Notes under the pieces: generated by a model
The model's input: the letters and a program-made list of their open reading frames with translations, nothing else
The model's database searches: none
Told to the model about the DNA's origin: nothing
Assembly (NCBI GenBank): GCA_023213315.1
Contig: JAKCPI010002797.1
Location: 37,545 to 101,544 of the forward strand
From: Euborellia annulipes
Lineage: Eukaryota; Arthropoda; Insecta; Dermaptera; Anisolabididae
DNA: 64,000 nucleotides
Direction: 5' to 3'
Made by a program: the position numbers and the translations under genes
Part shown: piece after piece, positions 41,908-51,860 of the stretch
Layout: each line of letters starts with the position of its first letter
Numbering within the stretch: position 1 is the first letter of the stretch

Positions 41908-43019
41908 TTTCTTTTTTTGAGGAGGCGATTAGCCCAGGAAATAAAGCAGTTAATCCTGAGTTGAAAACAACTCGAACCTCATGGCAAAATATTATCTAAC
42001 TCTTTGTGAGATGACTTATCCTGAGGAAGGAAACGGGAACCCACCTCAGTATTATTCTCTTTAAAATTACCTCTCACTCAGGTCTATTCTCTAAAAACAG
42101 GCGTTAAAATTTAAAATAAGCAAATGGGTGTTAAAAAGTAATGTAAAAACAATCAGCGTTTAAAAATGCTATTCTCTAAACAAAATTTTAACAGCGACGT
42201 TAAAATGTAGCTTATATTTCAAAGCTATCAAAATCATAACCTTACTTTTTAAGTCATTTTTATTTTAAACAAGACGTTAAAATATTAAAGGCACCCCCTA
42301 GACATTTTAATACTATTTACTAAATGTTAACTCTTTGGCTATAAAGTTTTTGCTTAAGGAATAGCTATTTTGAGGTAAAGAAGTGATTTTGAAGAGCATT
42401 TTTTAAGAAAATGGTGTAAAATCAAGTACCGCAAAATAAAATAAAAATAAATTGTGAGATAATAGGGCAGGCAGCTTTCAAAATTTTTTCCAATTCAATC
42501 GATCTCCAGCAATTCTTTTGATGAAATATTTTGATTTTATTAGAAAAAAAATTAATAGTTTTTTTTTTAACCACTATCTAACTTTCTCCACTCTTTTCAA
42601 CCCGTTCTAAAAATGTAATATATTTATTTTTAATTTTCACTAACAAAAATATTTATTTAATTCCTTCTCTATTATTTTAAATTATTTATTACTTTCACCA
42701 AAAATTCTCCAATGACATGTTGATATATTTAAAAAAATATTTTAATAAAAAAATGTTACTCTGCGCTTCGAATATTAATTGAAGAGAGAGAGAAAAAAAC
42801 CTAAAATGAGAATGAATAATAGATTAAATTATGATAATATATTTTGGATATCCTTATTTGAAATTCAAAGGACAAACAAATTTAATCTTATTCATTTTAC
42901 TATTTTTTTTTCTACAAGTAGGAAGGAATAATTATTGTTTTATGTATGAATGGGGAATTTTATATAGAATTTACATAAAAAGGCATTCAGAAAGCAATTA
43001 TAAATAAGATTTTATATTC
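41908..43019. other. 1.1-kb spacer
   Basis: 41915-42060 is more complex (GAGGAAGGAAACGGGAACCC) but unmatched. 42080-42330 repeats TATTCTCTAAA and GCGTTAAAA words irregularly. No gene. Confidence 0.45.
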
Positions 43020-43105
43020 AGGAACTGAGACAAAGCTCAGTTTAGATGCCCCATCTTCTTCTTAGATGCCGAAAAAGACCTTAAACAAATGAAAAAAAGA
43101 TTAAA
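43020..43105 (+). repeat. SINE-2 tail
   Basis: CTTAGATGCCGAAAAAGACC, then TTAAACAAATGAAAAAAAG. The head is not preserved. Confidence 0.5.
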
Positions 43106-43130
43106 TTCACTTTAAAAGGTGTAAATAAGT

Positions 43131-43311
43131 CAGGGCCGAATCTAGGGGGGGGGGGCAGTGGGTGCATTGCCCCGGGCGGCAAATATCAGGGGGCGGGAAT
43201 TAAAGAAAAATTTACAAAAAAAAAAGTAAAATGACATGAAAATTTTAAGGAGGGGGCGGCAAATTAAATTTTGACCCCCCCCCCCTAAAAAATCTAGTAG
43301 ATCCGGCCCTG
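43131..43311. mobile_element. hAT-like element (family D), 181 bp
   Basis: TIRs CAGGGCCGAATCTAGGGG and CTAGTAGATCCGGCCCTG with long G and C runs inside. Flanks AAATAAGT (43123-43130) and CAATAAGT (43312-43319) match at seven of eight bases. The interior has GCCCCGGGCGGCAAAT. Confidence 0.82.
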
Positions 43312-43319
43312 CAATAAGT

Positions 43320-44659
43320 TATAATTTGGAAGCGAACTCCTGACTATTTGAGATTTTGTTTCCTTTTTTTTTTTTATTCAACGTCAGAGTCGATATTTAT
43401 TTATTTATTAATATAAAAAGACCTTAAATAAATATCTCAGGGCATTTAGACCATTTGTTTTTCGGAATTATTTTTAATAAAGGTTCATTGAGCTCTGGCT
43501 GCTTGTACAATAAGGGAAATCTTCATATCTGCGACACAGACCTCGGTTATTATTTATTATAATTATTAAGGTGTTATTTATATTATTTATAATAACAAAA
43601 TGAACACTTGTATGCCTTATCTATATTATAATAAAGCTGAAAAGACGTAAAACATATACAGTAGAACCTCTCATAACGAGTAATTCGTATAACGAGCAAA
43701 ATAAATTGTAGAAGAATAGGGATATTTATTTAGGGATATTTAAATAATGCAATGGAGGGGGGGAGGTGCATGAATATCTCAAAAATGACAAAATGGTGGC
43801 TTATGACTATATTCCACTAAGCCTTTTAATTATTAGTCAATATCTAGAAACAATTCAATGACTATTAAATCATCGAGAAAAAGCTTTACCCCTGCTTTAG
43901 CATTCCCTGATAAAAAAATATTTGGACACCACTTCAAACACCCTTGCAGTTTTCACACCCTATATTTTCTATTTAATTTTTAATTAAGCGAATTTTTTGT
44001 GTAGAGCTCAGAGGTTCGTTTCTCAAGTGAAAATAATTTATTTCAATTGAATAGGCTACTTACTAATCGATCGAACTCTTAAATAAATAAATTTATTACG
44101 ACCCGCTTAGTTGAGTTAGATGTCATAAAAGACCTAAATAAAGTTAAAAAAAAAAAATTGGGTACGGAGACCTTTTTGTCCCTAAAAAAAAAAAAAAATT
44201 GGAAAGCGTTCCCTTTAACACTCTCGACCCTCTCGGCCACCGATTCCAGTCATAGTGCTTGGCCTTTTTTTTAGATGAACCTTCTCGATATGTCTTTCTT
44301 CTTTCTCCTCCCGGCAATTTTTTTTCTCTCCAACAATGACAAAACTTTACCACTCTTCATAGATTATCAGAACTTACTACTTTGGAGTATGAGATGGGAA
44401 AGCTCTATAGAGCGTGTATACAAGTCATGATTATTTATTTTGTAGGTGGGGGCTGTCAATTTTATAGCAGATGCTGGCATGCAAAAGAGAATTATTTTTG
44501 CAATATTTTCACTCCGTTGATTCTATTTTCGTCGAGAAAATAGGTCAATCTTAATCAAATAACTTTGTTTTCTTCTTTTATTTGACAAATAATTCCATAT
44601 TCAAATTTATTTGTTAACCCAATTTATAGAGTAAAAAGATCAATTCTTTCTTCTTATTA
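43320..44659. other. Spacer with transposon-end remnants
   Basis: Apart from a pogo-like end at 43658-43705 and a SINE-2-like tail (TTAGATGTCATAAAAGACCT) at about 44118-44140, this is A/T-rich DNA with no gene. The - strand frame at 44144-44353 looks accidental. Confidence 0.4.
43658..43705 (+). repeat. pogo/Tigger-like TIR fragment
   Basis: TACAGTAGAACCTCTCATAA, then CGAGTAATTCGTATAACGAGC. CAGTAGAACCTC with repeated TAACGA words is the usual look of pogo-group termini, with TA in front. No matching right end was seen. Confidence 0.45.
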
Positions 44660-45644
44660 TTACTTACTCTTACCTATCTATATATAAAGAAAGTATTGGA
44701 ATCATATCAAAAATTCAATCTCGAAATTTTGATGGAAACACACGTTTTGACGTCCACTGACAGTGAGTCTAAAAATGTGGGTCCCGCAAAATGTCTCTGA
44801 GCAAAATATCAAAAATAACAAAAAGAGAAGGTTGAAATTTTATATTTAAGTTAGGCACCCCCCTAGGGCGTGAAAAAAGGCTTTTGATCAAAATCAGTCA
44901 AAAAGAACTTTACTGATGTACGTTTTCAGATTTTCTTAAAATTCGCTCCAACGATTTTGATTAAAATTCAAGAATCAATTATTTTTTAGATCCTCTTTAA
45001 AATGTATATTTTCATTTTGCCCTTGAATTTATTTGAAGCACACTTTACTCTTGTACTTAATAGGAAAGATATGGTAAATATTTCCCATGTTTATAAATTT
45101 TATATCGTGAATTATATTCTAATATACTGCCGGAAACTTAATATATGTCGACACAAAAAATCTGGTGGGATAAGCACAGAACACAATTTCAATTACCCAT
45201 AGGCGCCGGAACTGGGGGAGGGTACATTGCCCCTCCTGGCATCTAGGAGGGGGCAGAGGGGGGCAATATGTCTTCTTTTATTTCATTTATTTTTAAAAAT
45301 GATAAATTTTTACTTTTGAAAAATAAAATCTTCTAATTAAAAAATTAAAAGAAAAATAAAAATATTTATTTCCTTCAATAGTATAAATATAGCCTAAAAA
45401 ATTTTGATAAAATCACTAGCAAATTTTTTAAAATTTTAATTTTATTAAAATTGTGATTTTATTTAAAATTTTTAAAGCTTTATAGTAGATTTGTTTTTGT
45501 TTTATACTATTTGAACATATTAAATTATTTTAATTTTCTAAAAAAAAATTTTGCCCCCCCACCCGATTCAAATTCGTTCCGGCGCCCCTGCAATTACCGA
45601 ATGTAAAAGAAGTTGTGTTCTGTGCGACTATTCACACCATATTT
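44660..45644 (-). mobile_element. Family A element interrupted by hAT-like element
   Basis: The left part is the 3' foldback (TTACTTACTCTTACC), CAATCTCGAAATTTTGATGG, GATTTTGATTAAAATTCAAG, and hairpin half TGGTGGGATAAGCACAGAAC. The hairpin resumes at 45599 with GAATGTAAAAGAAGTTGTG. The 393-bp insert sits in the hairpin loop. Confidence 0.82.
45198..45590. mobile_element. hAT-like element, 393 bp, exact 8-bp TSD
   Basis: The ends CATAGGCGCCGGAACTGGG and GTTCCGGCGCCCCTG are TIRs with two mismatches. CAATTACC repeats exactly at 45190-45197 and 45591-45598, and those bases are part of the family A hairpin, which proves insertion. A truncated relative is at 16724-16945. Non-coding. Confidence 0.92.
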
Positions 45645-46561
45645 TTAAGTTTTTAATTAAGAAGTAGGTTTTTTTAAGTTTGTTTTCTTCTATTTCAACT
45701 ATTTATTAAAGTAAATTTTATAAAAAACAATCGAAAATATTTTCCCTTTAGTCAAACGACCCTCTATCAATAGATTTTGCAATTTCCCCTCATCTACTTA
45801 TCAAAAACTTATTATCTTTTTCCCCTCTAGTAGCATTTAAATTCAATTTCATAGTCGAAGGCTAATATGTGATTCTCTATATCTATAGAGTTTTCAACCT
45901 CAATATTCTCCAAGCTAAAGAACTTGATTAAAGATTTATTTTGAAGATAAGCGATATACTTGATGGAAAATTGAATTCTTTGAAAAAAAATATCCCATAT
46001 AATAATAATAATAATGTAAAAGTATCTATATATAAATTTACTCTAGGGGAAGCAATTTAAATTCTTGATCGAAATAAAGAGAAGAGTTTTCGGGGCTTAG
46101 AGTGTTCTCAAGTGTTTTAATGTATTTTTACTAAAAGTTGATTAAATAAAAAAGTATTATTGAAGTTCATCGAAGCATTGGAAGAACTCGGAATCCTCCT
46201 CCATCCCTCTCTCCATTAATCCCTTTAATCGTTTTATTTGGTTCACTTACCCGGCCTCTAAATAATTACGAAAGCTAATACTGGCCAGAACAGAAAGGGG
46301 TTTTCTCTTAGGAATGAGAATAAATACTTTATACGGGTATATTTTAATACTCTTATTTAAAAAAAAAATCAAACACACCTATACCGAACCGAAAAAATTA
46401 AAATAAAATTATACAAAATAAGAGAAAGTAAAAAAAAATTATAATACCGGATATTAAATAAAGAAGTGAAAAATTTACATTTGGGAAAAAAGAAATTAAT
46501 CTGTTCATATCACTAGAGAGCCTCTTAAATTTTTTTTAGTCTTTTCGAGATCTTAGACAAT
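45645..46561. other. AT-rich spacer
   Basis: Plain A/T-rich sequence with a slightly more complex part at 46060-46290. Nothing recognised. Confidence 0.5.
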
Positions 46562-47195
46562 TTAGAGCCGGTTGCTTCAGTTCTAGCCAACTAGTTAACT
46601 TATCCGGCAGATAGCAAATCATGTAAGCAAGAACCCGCTTAACCTTAGATTTAAAAAAATGAGTTTTTTCTCATCTTATTAGTTATCTGAGGTTTAAGGA
46701 AAGTTTTGTGAAGTTAGCAACTTAATTATGTCGTCATTTATAAAACTTATTTAAAATTAAAATTTTAGATAAGATTTTTTTAATACTCTTTTTTTATATG
46801 AGCGTTTTCTTTTACATGTAGACTATCTATTTTTGTATTTATGTTTTGTTATGTATGTGCAATTTTTGATTATGTATTTTATATGATTTGTATTTTAATG
46901 GTGTCGATGGCAAAGAGCCGGAACAATAAATAAAAAAAAAGTAAATAAATAAAATTAATTAAAGCTAATTCAATTTTTAACAAAAATGTAAAAACTTTCA
47001 AAAAAAAAAATAAATAAATAAATAAACCGGGCTTGTGTTACTAATTTCAACCTTTACATTGGTTCTTAGCTAACTAAATCCGACTTGGACTCTTATTTAA
47101 TCATATTCCTATGATTAGCTTAACTAAATGTGAAAAGACTCGAAAGTCATATCCGAGGGATAGCTAGTTAATTAAAAGTGAAGCAACCTGACCTT
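46562..47195 (+). mobile_element. Family F element, about 630 bp
   Basis: Left end AGAGCCGGTTGCTTCAGTTC, with TAGTTAACTTATCCGGCAGA inside. The right end reads ATCCGAGGGATAGCTAGTTA, then GAAGCAACCTGACC. The ends are imperfect inverses of each other over about 40 bp. A second half copy is at 3835-3956. No coding sequence. Confidence 0.6.
46800..46945 (+). repeat. LINE-like 3' end within family F
   Basis: TTTGTATTTTAATGGTGTCG, then ATGGCAAAGAGCCGGAACAA and AATAAATAAAAAAAAAG resemble a non-LTR 3' UTR with poly-A. It suggests a 5'-truncated retroposon nested in family F. Confidence 0.4.
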
Positions 47196-47261
47196 GGACG
47201 TTAAACGATACTTAAATATTAATTACGAATTGCAGACAGGTATATTATTTATTTATAGCAT

Positions 47262-47345
47262 TGAACTATCTGGGGACCGAACCTACTTCTCTTGGCTTTT
47301 AGACTATCAATATCGACATTTGTCAACACCTCTAGACTCTCGGGG
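47262..47345 (-). repeat. SINE-1 variant head, inverted
   Basis: TCTGGGGACCGAACCTACTT (degraded B box), then ACATTTGTCAACACCTCTAG, as in 11434-11534. Confidence 0.5.
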
Positions 47346-47447
47346 CAGGGGGATTTATTTATTAATTGCTTTTCTAGGTATCTCTTTCTCCTTTTCGAGT
47401 CAACAGTCCCCCTTTTCTTGTTCTTGATTAAGAAAAATAGAAATTCA

Positions 47448-47645
47448 CCAACCCAGGTCCGATGATTTTATTTAAGCCATTTGGATACCAGATGGCTTAA
47501 ATAAGAATGCCTGGACCCCAAATATGTATATTAAACATTAACGGATATCGAAAAAGTCTTATATGGCCGAAAAGACTGTGTGAATGTGTGTTGAGTGTGA
47601 ATGAGAAAAAAGTGTGAGAATTTAAAAAAAATAAATAAAAAAAAA
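47448..47645 (+). repeat. SINE-1 body and tail
   Basis: CCCAGGTCCGATGATTTTAT, then CCATTTGGATACCAGATGGC, TGCCTGGACCCC, and the tail GTGTGAATGTGTGTTGAGTG ending in an A run. The head is missing; it may have been joined to the inverted head to its left. Confidence 0.65.
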
Positions 47646-47657
47646 AAAATATTCGTA

Positions 47658-47780
47658 TCAATGGAAACTAAATATATCTCGACATAAAAAAATCTGGTGT
47701 GATAAGCACGGAACACAACTTTCGATTACCGAAGGTAAGAGAAAGTTGTGTGTTGTGCGACCAGTCACGCCATATTTTTT
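47658..47780 (-). repeat. Family A 5' hairpin, solo
   Basis: GGAAACTAAATATATCTCGA, then the hairpin TGATAAGCACGGAACACAAC with apex GATTACCGAAGGTAAG, ending CCAGTCACGCCATATT. The rest of the element is absent; the SINE-1 tail abuts it. Confidence 0.65.
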
Positions 47781-48426
47781 ATTCAATATCGTGATATTTA
47801 GATATTAACTTCACTTTAACCTAAATTTCTTAATTGTTATAGGCGTATGTTACTGAATAAATTAGAAATCCATAATAATAATTTAATTAATTTATAATTA
47901 TTTTTTCTCAAGTCCTTTGATTATTTATTCCTTTTTTTTTATCAAAGGCTTTTATTTTATAAATATTTATATATTGAATTTAGATTGAGATCATTGATTG
48001 AGGATATTACAAAGGCCCCCGTTTGAAAAAAAAAAAGTTGATCGTTTTAATGAGTTAATTTGAAAATAAATATTGATCAAGATTTTCTTTTATAATTAAA
48101 ATGGTTCCTTTGAAGTGGCAGCGTTTTGCTGCGTGTGAATAAATACTGTTATCCTTTAGTCGAAAGGATCGTATTTTAATTCCACCCCCTCCCCTCTTGA
48201 TCATTTTTTATTTTTTATAACCATTTTTTAAAGGCACTTGCAATTGGAATCTATGGGTCGCCAACAATTTTCCCTGGAACGTGAAATATTTCCAACTTGC
48301 CAAAGAGAATCAACTCAAGGGATAATAATAATAATAATAATAATTTTCTTGTTTTATATAAAATCGTCGCCTTTAGAGAAAGAATTCTTTTAAGAAAAAT
48401 ATGTCTCATAAAAAAATTGTCCTTCA
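47781..48426. other. AT-rich spacer
   Basis: Contains an (ATA)n run at about 48323-48342. The - strand frame at 48251-48433 is not supported. Nothing else. Confidence 0.5.
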
Positions 48427-48453
48427 AATCCATATTTGGCTTAAATAAGAATA

Positions 48454-48537
48454 GTTGGAAAGGTGATAGGTCTTTTCAGTCCAAATAAAATATATAAATT
48501 ATTTATATATTTTATTTGGACCTATCACCTTTCCAAC
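48454..48537. mobile_element. Tiny mariner-type palindromic MITE, 84 bp
   Basis: Almost all of it is an inverted repeat: GTTGGAAAGGTGATAGGTC at the left, its exact inverse at the right, with CCAAATAAAATATATAAAT facing ATTTATATATTTTATTTGG inside. TA flanks each end. Confidence 0.75.
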
Positions 48538-48588
48538 TACAATTTGCACAGTCCTGGTGAGTTAAATGTTAAATATGAATCCTGGACC

Positions 48589-48646
48589 CTAGGCGCGGAA
48601 CTGGGGGGGGGGGGGTTGCTCTTTTGGGGGGGAAGGGGGGGGGAAA

Positions 48647-48679
<33 letters not shown>

Positions 48680-48698
48680 TAAATTTTTTTTTTTTAAA

Positions 48699-48737
<39 letters not shown>

Positions 48738-48745
48738 CGCCCCTG
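48589..48745. mobile_element. hAT-like element (family D), 157 bp, exact 8-bp TSD
   Basis: It starts CTAGGCGCGGAACTGGG and ends CCCGCCCCTG. CCTGGACC repeats exactly at 48581-48588 and 48746-48753, within SINE-1 sequence. The interior is nearly all G, T and A homopolymers, so its exact length may be unreliable. Confidence 0.75.
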
Positions 48746-48978
48746 CCTGGACCCCAATATATATATTTTCATAAAAACGGTTATAGTTTAAGTCTTATAT
48801 GGCTTAAGTTGCAGGAAAGACTGTGTGAATGAGAAAAAAGAGTGAGTGTAAAAAAAAATCCATATTTGTATTAAAAGATGTTTATAAATTTGTCGAAGAT
48901 TGATTTAACATGACGACAAATCAAATCTACAGTACAGGTATATATAAAATTATATTAAAATTTTTTTTTATGTTATAC

Positions 48979-49035
48979 TAGCCACAAACCCGCCTTCGGC
49001 GGACTTTCCTTCTAACCAGGGACCATTGATGGAGA
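48979..49035 (+). repeat. GC hairpin repeat end (CCGCCTTCGGCGG)
   Basis: ACTAGCCACAAACCCGCC, TTCGGCGGACTTTCC and AACCAGGGACCATTG correspond in order to 2172-2218. It is probably a transposon terminus of unknown type. Confidence 0.4.
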
Positions 49036-49149
49036 AGTTTTTACGTTATTTCTTGTTAAAATGCAATTGTTATGTTGTTAAGGAAGAATCTTGGGTTCAA
49101 ATTGGGTGTGCAGCTGTCTTTTTATGATTGCCCAAAGACTGCCTGGGGT

Positions 49150-49248
49150 ACCGTACTGTCGGAAACTAAATATATGTTGACACAAAAAAATCTGGTGTGA
49201 CAAGCACAGAACAAGTTGTGGGCTCTGCGACCAGTCCCACCAGATTTT
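49150..49248 (-). repeat. Family A 5' hairpin, solo, shortened
   Basis: CTGTCGGAAACTAAATATAT, then TGGTGTGACAAGCACAGAAC joined directly to AAGTTGTGGGCTCTGCGACC. The hairpin apex is deleted. Confidence 0.6.
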
Positions 49249-49738
49249 TCAATTACATCTCCAAAACATATCGCAAAGAAAATAAGGTTGATAATTTTCT
49301 CACATCTGACTTTGAATTATGAAATAAGATCCCAAGCTCACAATCCGAATAGAAGAAAATAGAATCACAATAGAAAATAAAAAAAAATAGCCTGGTAAAA
49401 TTCAATAATTTTTAAGAAACTCTCTCGTCCATAAGGAAATCTATTTTTTATTTCAAGCTGATCTCTTTTTTGTAGACACCCAGAACATACCGAAAGAGAG
49501 AGAGGGTTGAAGAGGTGAGAGGCTTCTCAACCCTCTGAACCATCCGGTCAAGCGAGCGCCCATTTTCTCTTTCAGAAAGAGCGAGAGAGAGAGAGAGAGA
49601 GTCCTGTCTGTATCAGACCCTTGAGTGGAATATACCCACCCTTTTTTTTTAGGGGGAGGGGGGCGTTTTATTTCGACGCTTTTGTGAAAATCAATCGGGT
49701 TATCCGATTTCGATAGAAAAGGGAACCAGCCCCCAACC
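49249..49738. other. Spacer, GC-richer toward the right
   Basis: 49440-49740 has complex, GC-richer sequence with a GA run at about 49577-49602. A 106-codon - strand frame (49453-49773) crosses it; its serine-leucine repeats come from the GA run and I see no domain. Confidence 0.35.
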
Positions 49739-49795
49739 ATGCTGCTCGTCATGACCGTAGTGGCGGCGGCCACCCTCTTTGCAAATGGTCACTAA
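49739..49795 (+). CDS. Short signal-peptide-like ORF, possible first exon
   Basis: An ATG in a good arthropod-like context (CCCCAACC before it) starts 18 codons that read like a secretory signal: a hydrophobic core (LLVMTVVAAATLFA) ending in small residues, then a stop. If real, a donor such as the GGTCAC at 49787 would splice it to a further exon. None is visible downstream, where only repeats follow. Could well be chance. Confidence 0.15.
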   Translation: MLLVMTVVAAATLFANGH

Positions 49796-49876
49796 AGGGG
49801 TGGAACTGGTGAACTTGCCTCCAGGGATCTTTGCCTGTCTGCTGCTGGCTTCAGTCCAAATGATAGAGATTCTGAA

Positions 49877-49937
49877 ATGTGATATGCACGGGAAAATTGA
49901 AAGTTCGACAAATTATACACATCAACAAATATAACCA
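49877..49937 (+). repeat. Direct repeat, left copy
   Basis: GATATGCACGGGAAAATTGA, then AATTATACACATCAACAAAT, matches 51262-51324. The pair brackets the nested cluster at 50085-51110. Confidence 0.7.
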
Positions 49938-50249
49938 TAATAATAATGGGTCTGATTCTTTTTTCCTCTCCCTCCGGCAAATTCAATTGCCTGAATAAAT
50001 TAAAAGAGAAGCTATTTTATAAATTTTCTCCAAGAACGAAAAAATAAAAAAGTAATTTTGACAAATTTTGAAAATAAAATAAAAAATCTGGGGTGACTGG
50101 TTGTACAACACACAACTTTTTCTTAGCTCTCATAATAATTCTGTGCTTGGCACTACATATTTTTTTGTAACGACATATATTTAATTTACGACAGTATGAC
50201 CACACTAGAATTCAAGAAGTAAAATTTATAAACATGAAAAGCTATTTAT

Positions 50250-50712
50250 AGCCCTCGGGGTTGATGTAGGGGTTAGCGTGCTAGGCTTCTATACCGAGGG
50301 TTGCGGATTCGGACCCCCCAGGTAGACCGATAATTTTATTTAAGCCATTTGGATACCAAATGGTCAAGCGTCAAGCGCCAAAAAATTAAAAATTGAGTTA
50401 AGCAGGGAATATTGTTTTAAATGCTATAATTAATAGTATTTTTTATGAAATATGTTCTAAAAAATTTATATTTAATGTTACTTGCACAATTGACAAGAAA
50501 AATTATGTATAATCCAATCAAAACAAAAAACTTTAATGTTAATTTTCTCAAAACTCGGTAGGTGGCGCTTGACACACTAATGCGTAACAGGGTCCATGTA
50601 TATTATAAATACGAGTATTGTCAAAGTCTTAAATGGCCTAAGTTGCCAAAAAGACTGTGTGAATGTGAGTGTGAGTGAAAAAAAAAGTGTGAGAATTAAA
50701 AAAAAAAGAAAA
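50250..50712 (+). repeat. SINE-1 copy inside family A, itself split
   Basis: The head GCCCTCGGGGTTGATGTAGG with B box GCGGATTCGGACCCCC, the body to TTTGGATACCAAATGG, then a family E MITE, then GTATATTATAAATACGAGTA, CTTAAATGGCCTAAGTTGCC and the GTGAATGTGAGTGTGAGTG tail with A run. Confidence 0.75.
50363..50594. mobile_element. Family E MITE, 5'-truncated, inside SINE-1
   Basis: TCAAGCGCCAAAAAATTAAA to CTTGACACACTAATGCG and GTAACAGGGTCC. It matches 22348-22745 without that copy's GC-rich insert. The left TIR is shortened, and about 30 bp of SINE body is missing at the junction. Confidence 0.72.
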
Positions 50713-51261
50713 AGTTTTTATATGAAGTACAAGGGTCAAGTGGTCTTCAAACAATTTTGAGAACAAAATGAGAATATACATTGTAAATAGCGTCTAAAAA
50801 ATAATTGATTTATGAATTTTAATCAAAATCGTTGGAGCCAATTTTTAGAAAATCGGAAAAAATTGAAAAAGTACATCAAGTATATCAGTAAAGTACTAGT
50901 ACTTTTTGGCCTTATTTTCGGGCCTCAACAGGGTATCTAATTTTAAATATAAAATTTTAACGTCGTTGCTCCTTTTCTTCATACCTAATTTTGATCACAG
51001 TCAGACAGATTATTTTGCGGGATCCTCTTTTTTGGTGATCTCAAAAATCTCAACTTGAATCCAATACTTTCTCTCTATATATATAATTAAATATACCTAT
51101 ATAGGTAAAATGTTATTAATATTATAAAAAAAAATATATAAATTTCAACCCAAATCCTTTTAACAAACAAAAAGTTTTTTCATTGTCTGACAATTGAATT
51201 GAGAAATGATGTCAGTTATTCGGTCAAATGAATTCTATCTTCTTGGCTAGAGCTCAAATTC

Positions 51262-51324
51262 AATAGAATATGCACAAGAAAATTGAAAGTTGAACAAATT
51301 ATACACATCAACAAACATAATCAT
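51262..51324 (+). repeat. Direct repeat, right copy
   Basis: GAATATGCACAAGAAAATTG, then AATTATACACATCAACAAAC; about 85-90% like 49877-49937 by eye. The similarity ends near ATAATCATG. Confidence 0.7.
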
Positions 51325-51574
51325 GCAAATTTCGTTCTTGTTATTGGCGGTAGGGGTTTGGGTTTTGTTTCTTACCTCAATCCCCTCCCCTCCTCCACCA
51401 CACAACCAAATAATTAGGCTTAATCTTCAAGGCCATCAGGGGCTAAAAGTGAAGTTATTCCGTGTGCGACATTTGACGTTTATTTCAAAAGCCTTTTGGT
51501 TTGCTCTGATAAGATTTATTCTTGTTATTCTCGCTATTAATAAGTTTCGAATTGTAAAGAGTCCTAGTCAATAG
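51323..51574 (+). CDS. Small ORF with two hydrophobic segments, doubtful
   Basis: An 83-codon ATG frame. The first hydrophobic stretch (SFLLLAVGVWVLFLTS) is followed by a proline run (IPSPPPP) and a second near the C-terminus (FWFALIRFILVILAI). It could be a small membrane peptide, but A/T- and T-rich DNA yields such frames by chance, and I recognise no family. Confidence 0.15.
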   Translation: MQISFLLLAVGVWVLFLTSIPSPPPPHNQIIRLNLQGHQGLKVKLFRVRHLTFISKAFWFALIRFILVILAINKFRIVKSPSQ

Positions 51575-51860
51575 AGGCTAAAGTTTAACTTAGAAATTCC
51601 ATCCATAACTAAATTTTAATTAATTTCTCATTCTATTTAAACCACTTAAATATTTTCTTATCAAACTAATTATTTTTTTCTTCACTCGCCTCATCGAAAA
51701 ATTTAAATTAAATTTTTAATGCCAATTAATGTTCAAAATATTTTCTTACTGTATGTGTTGATTGGGTATAATAAAAATTTAAGCTAATAATTTGTTTAAG
51801 ATAAAGTTTGTATTTTTTATTTTTCATTAGGATAAAAATAAGCAATTTTTTTATTGTAAT
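51575..51860. other. Short AT-rich spacer
   Basis: No feature seen. Confidence 0.5.

Larger units (their letters stand above)
48427..48870 (+). repeat. SINE-1 copy with two nested insertions
   Basis: SINE words TTTGGCTTAAATAAGAA (about 48434-48450), CCTGGACCCCAATATATATA (48746-48765), AGTCTTATATGGCTTAAGTT and the tail AGACTGTGTGAATGAGAAAA appear in order. They are separated by a TA-flanked palindromic MITE and a hAT-like element. The 5' head is not recognisable. Confidence 0.55.
50085..51110 (+). mobile_element. Family A element split by a SINE
   Basis: The 5' part (50085-50249) has hairpin AATCTGGGGTGACTGG and the ACGACATATATTTAATTTAC region. The 3' part (50713-51110) continues GAAGTACAAGGGTCAAGTGG, GTAAAGTACTAGTACTTTTT and CAATACTTTCTCTCTATATA, ending at a shortened GGTAAAATG. 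SINE-1 lies between. Confidence 0.78.

Noticed and set aside
41915..42060. Possible coding exon with GGAAACGGGAACCCACC
   Set aside because: Short, interrupted by stops in all frames, no similarity recognised.
48569..48772. Poly-Phe/Lys/Gly ORFs
   Set aside because: Produced by the G, T and A homopolymers within a hAT-like MITE.
49453..49773. 106-codon - strand ORF
   Set aside because: Contains a Ser-Leu run from a GA microsatellite and a proline-lysine run from C/A homopolymers; no recognised domain.
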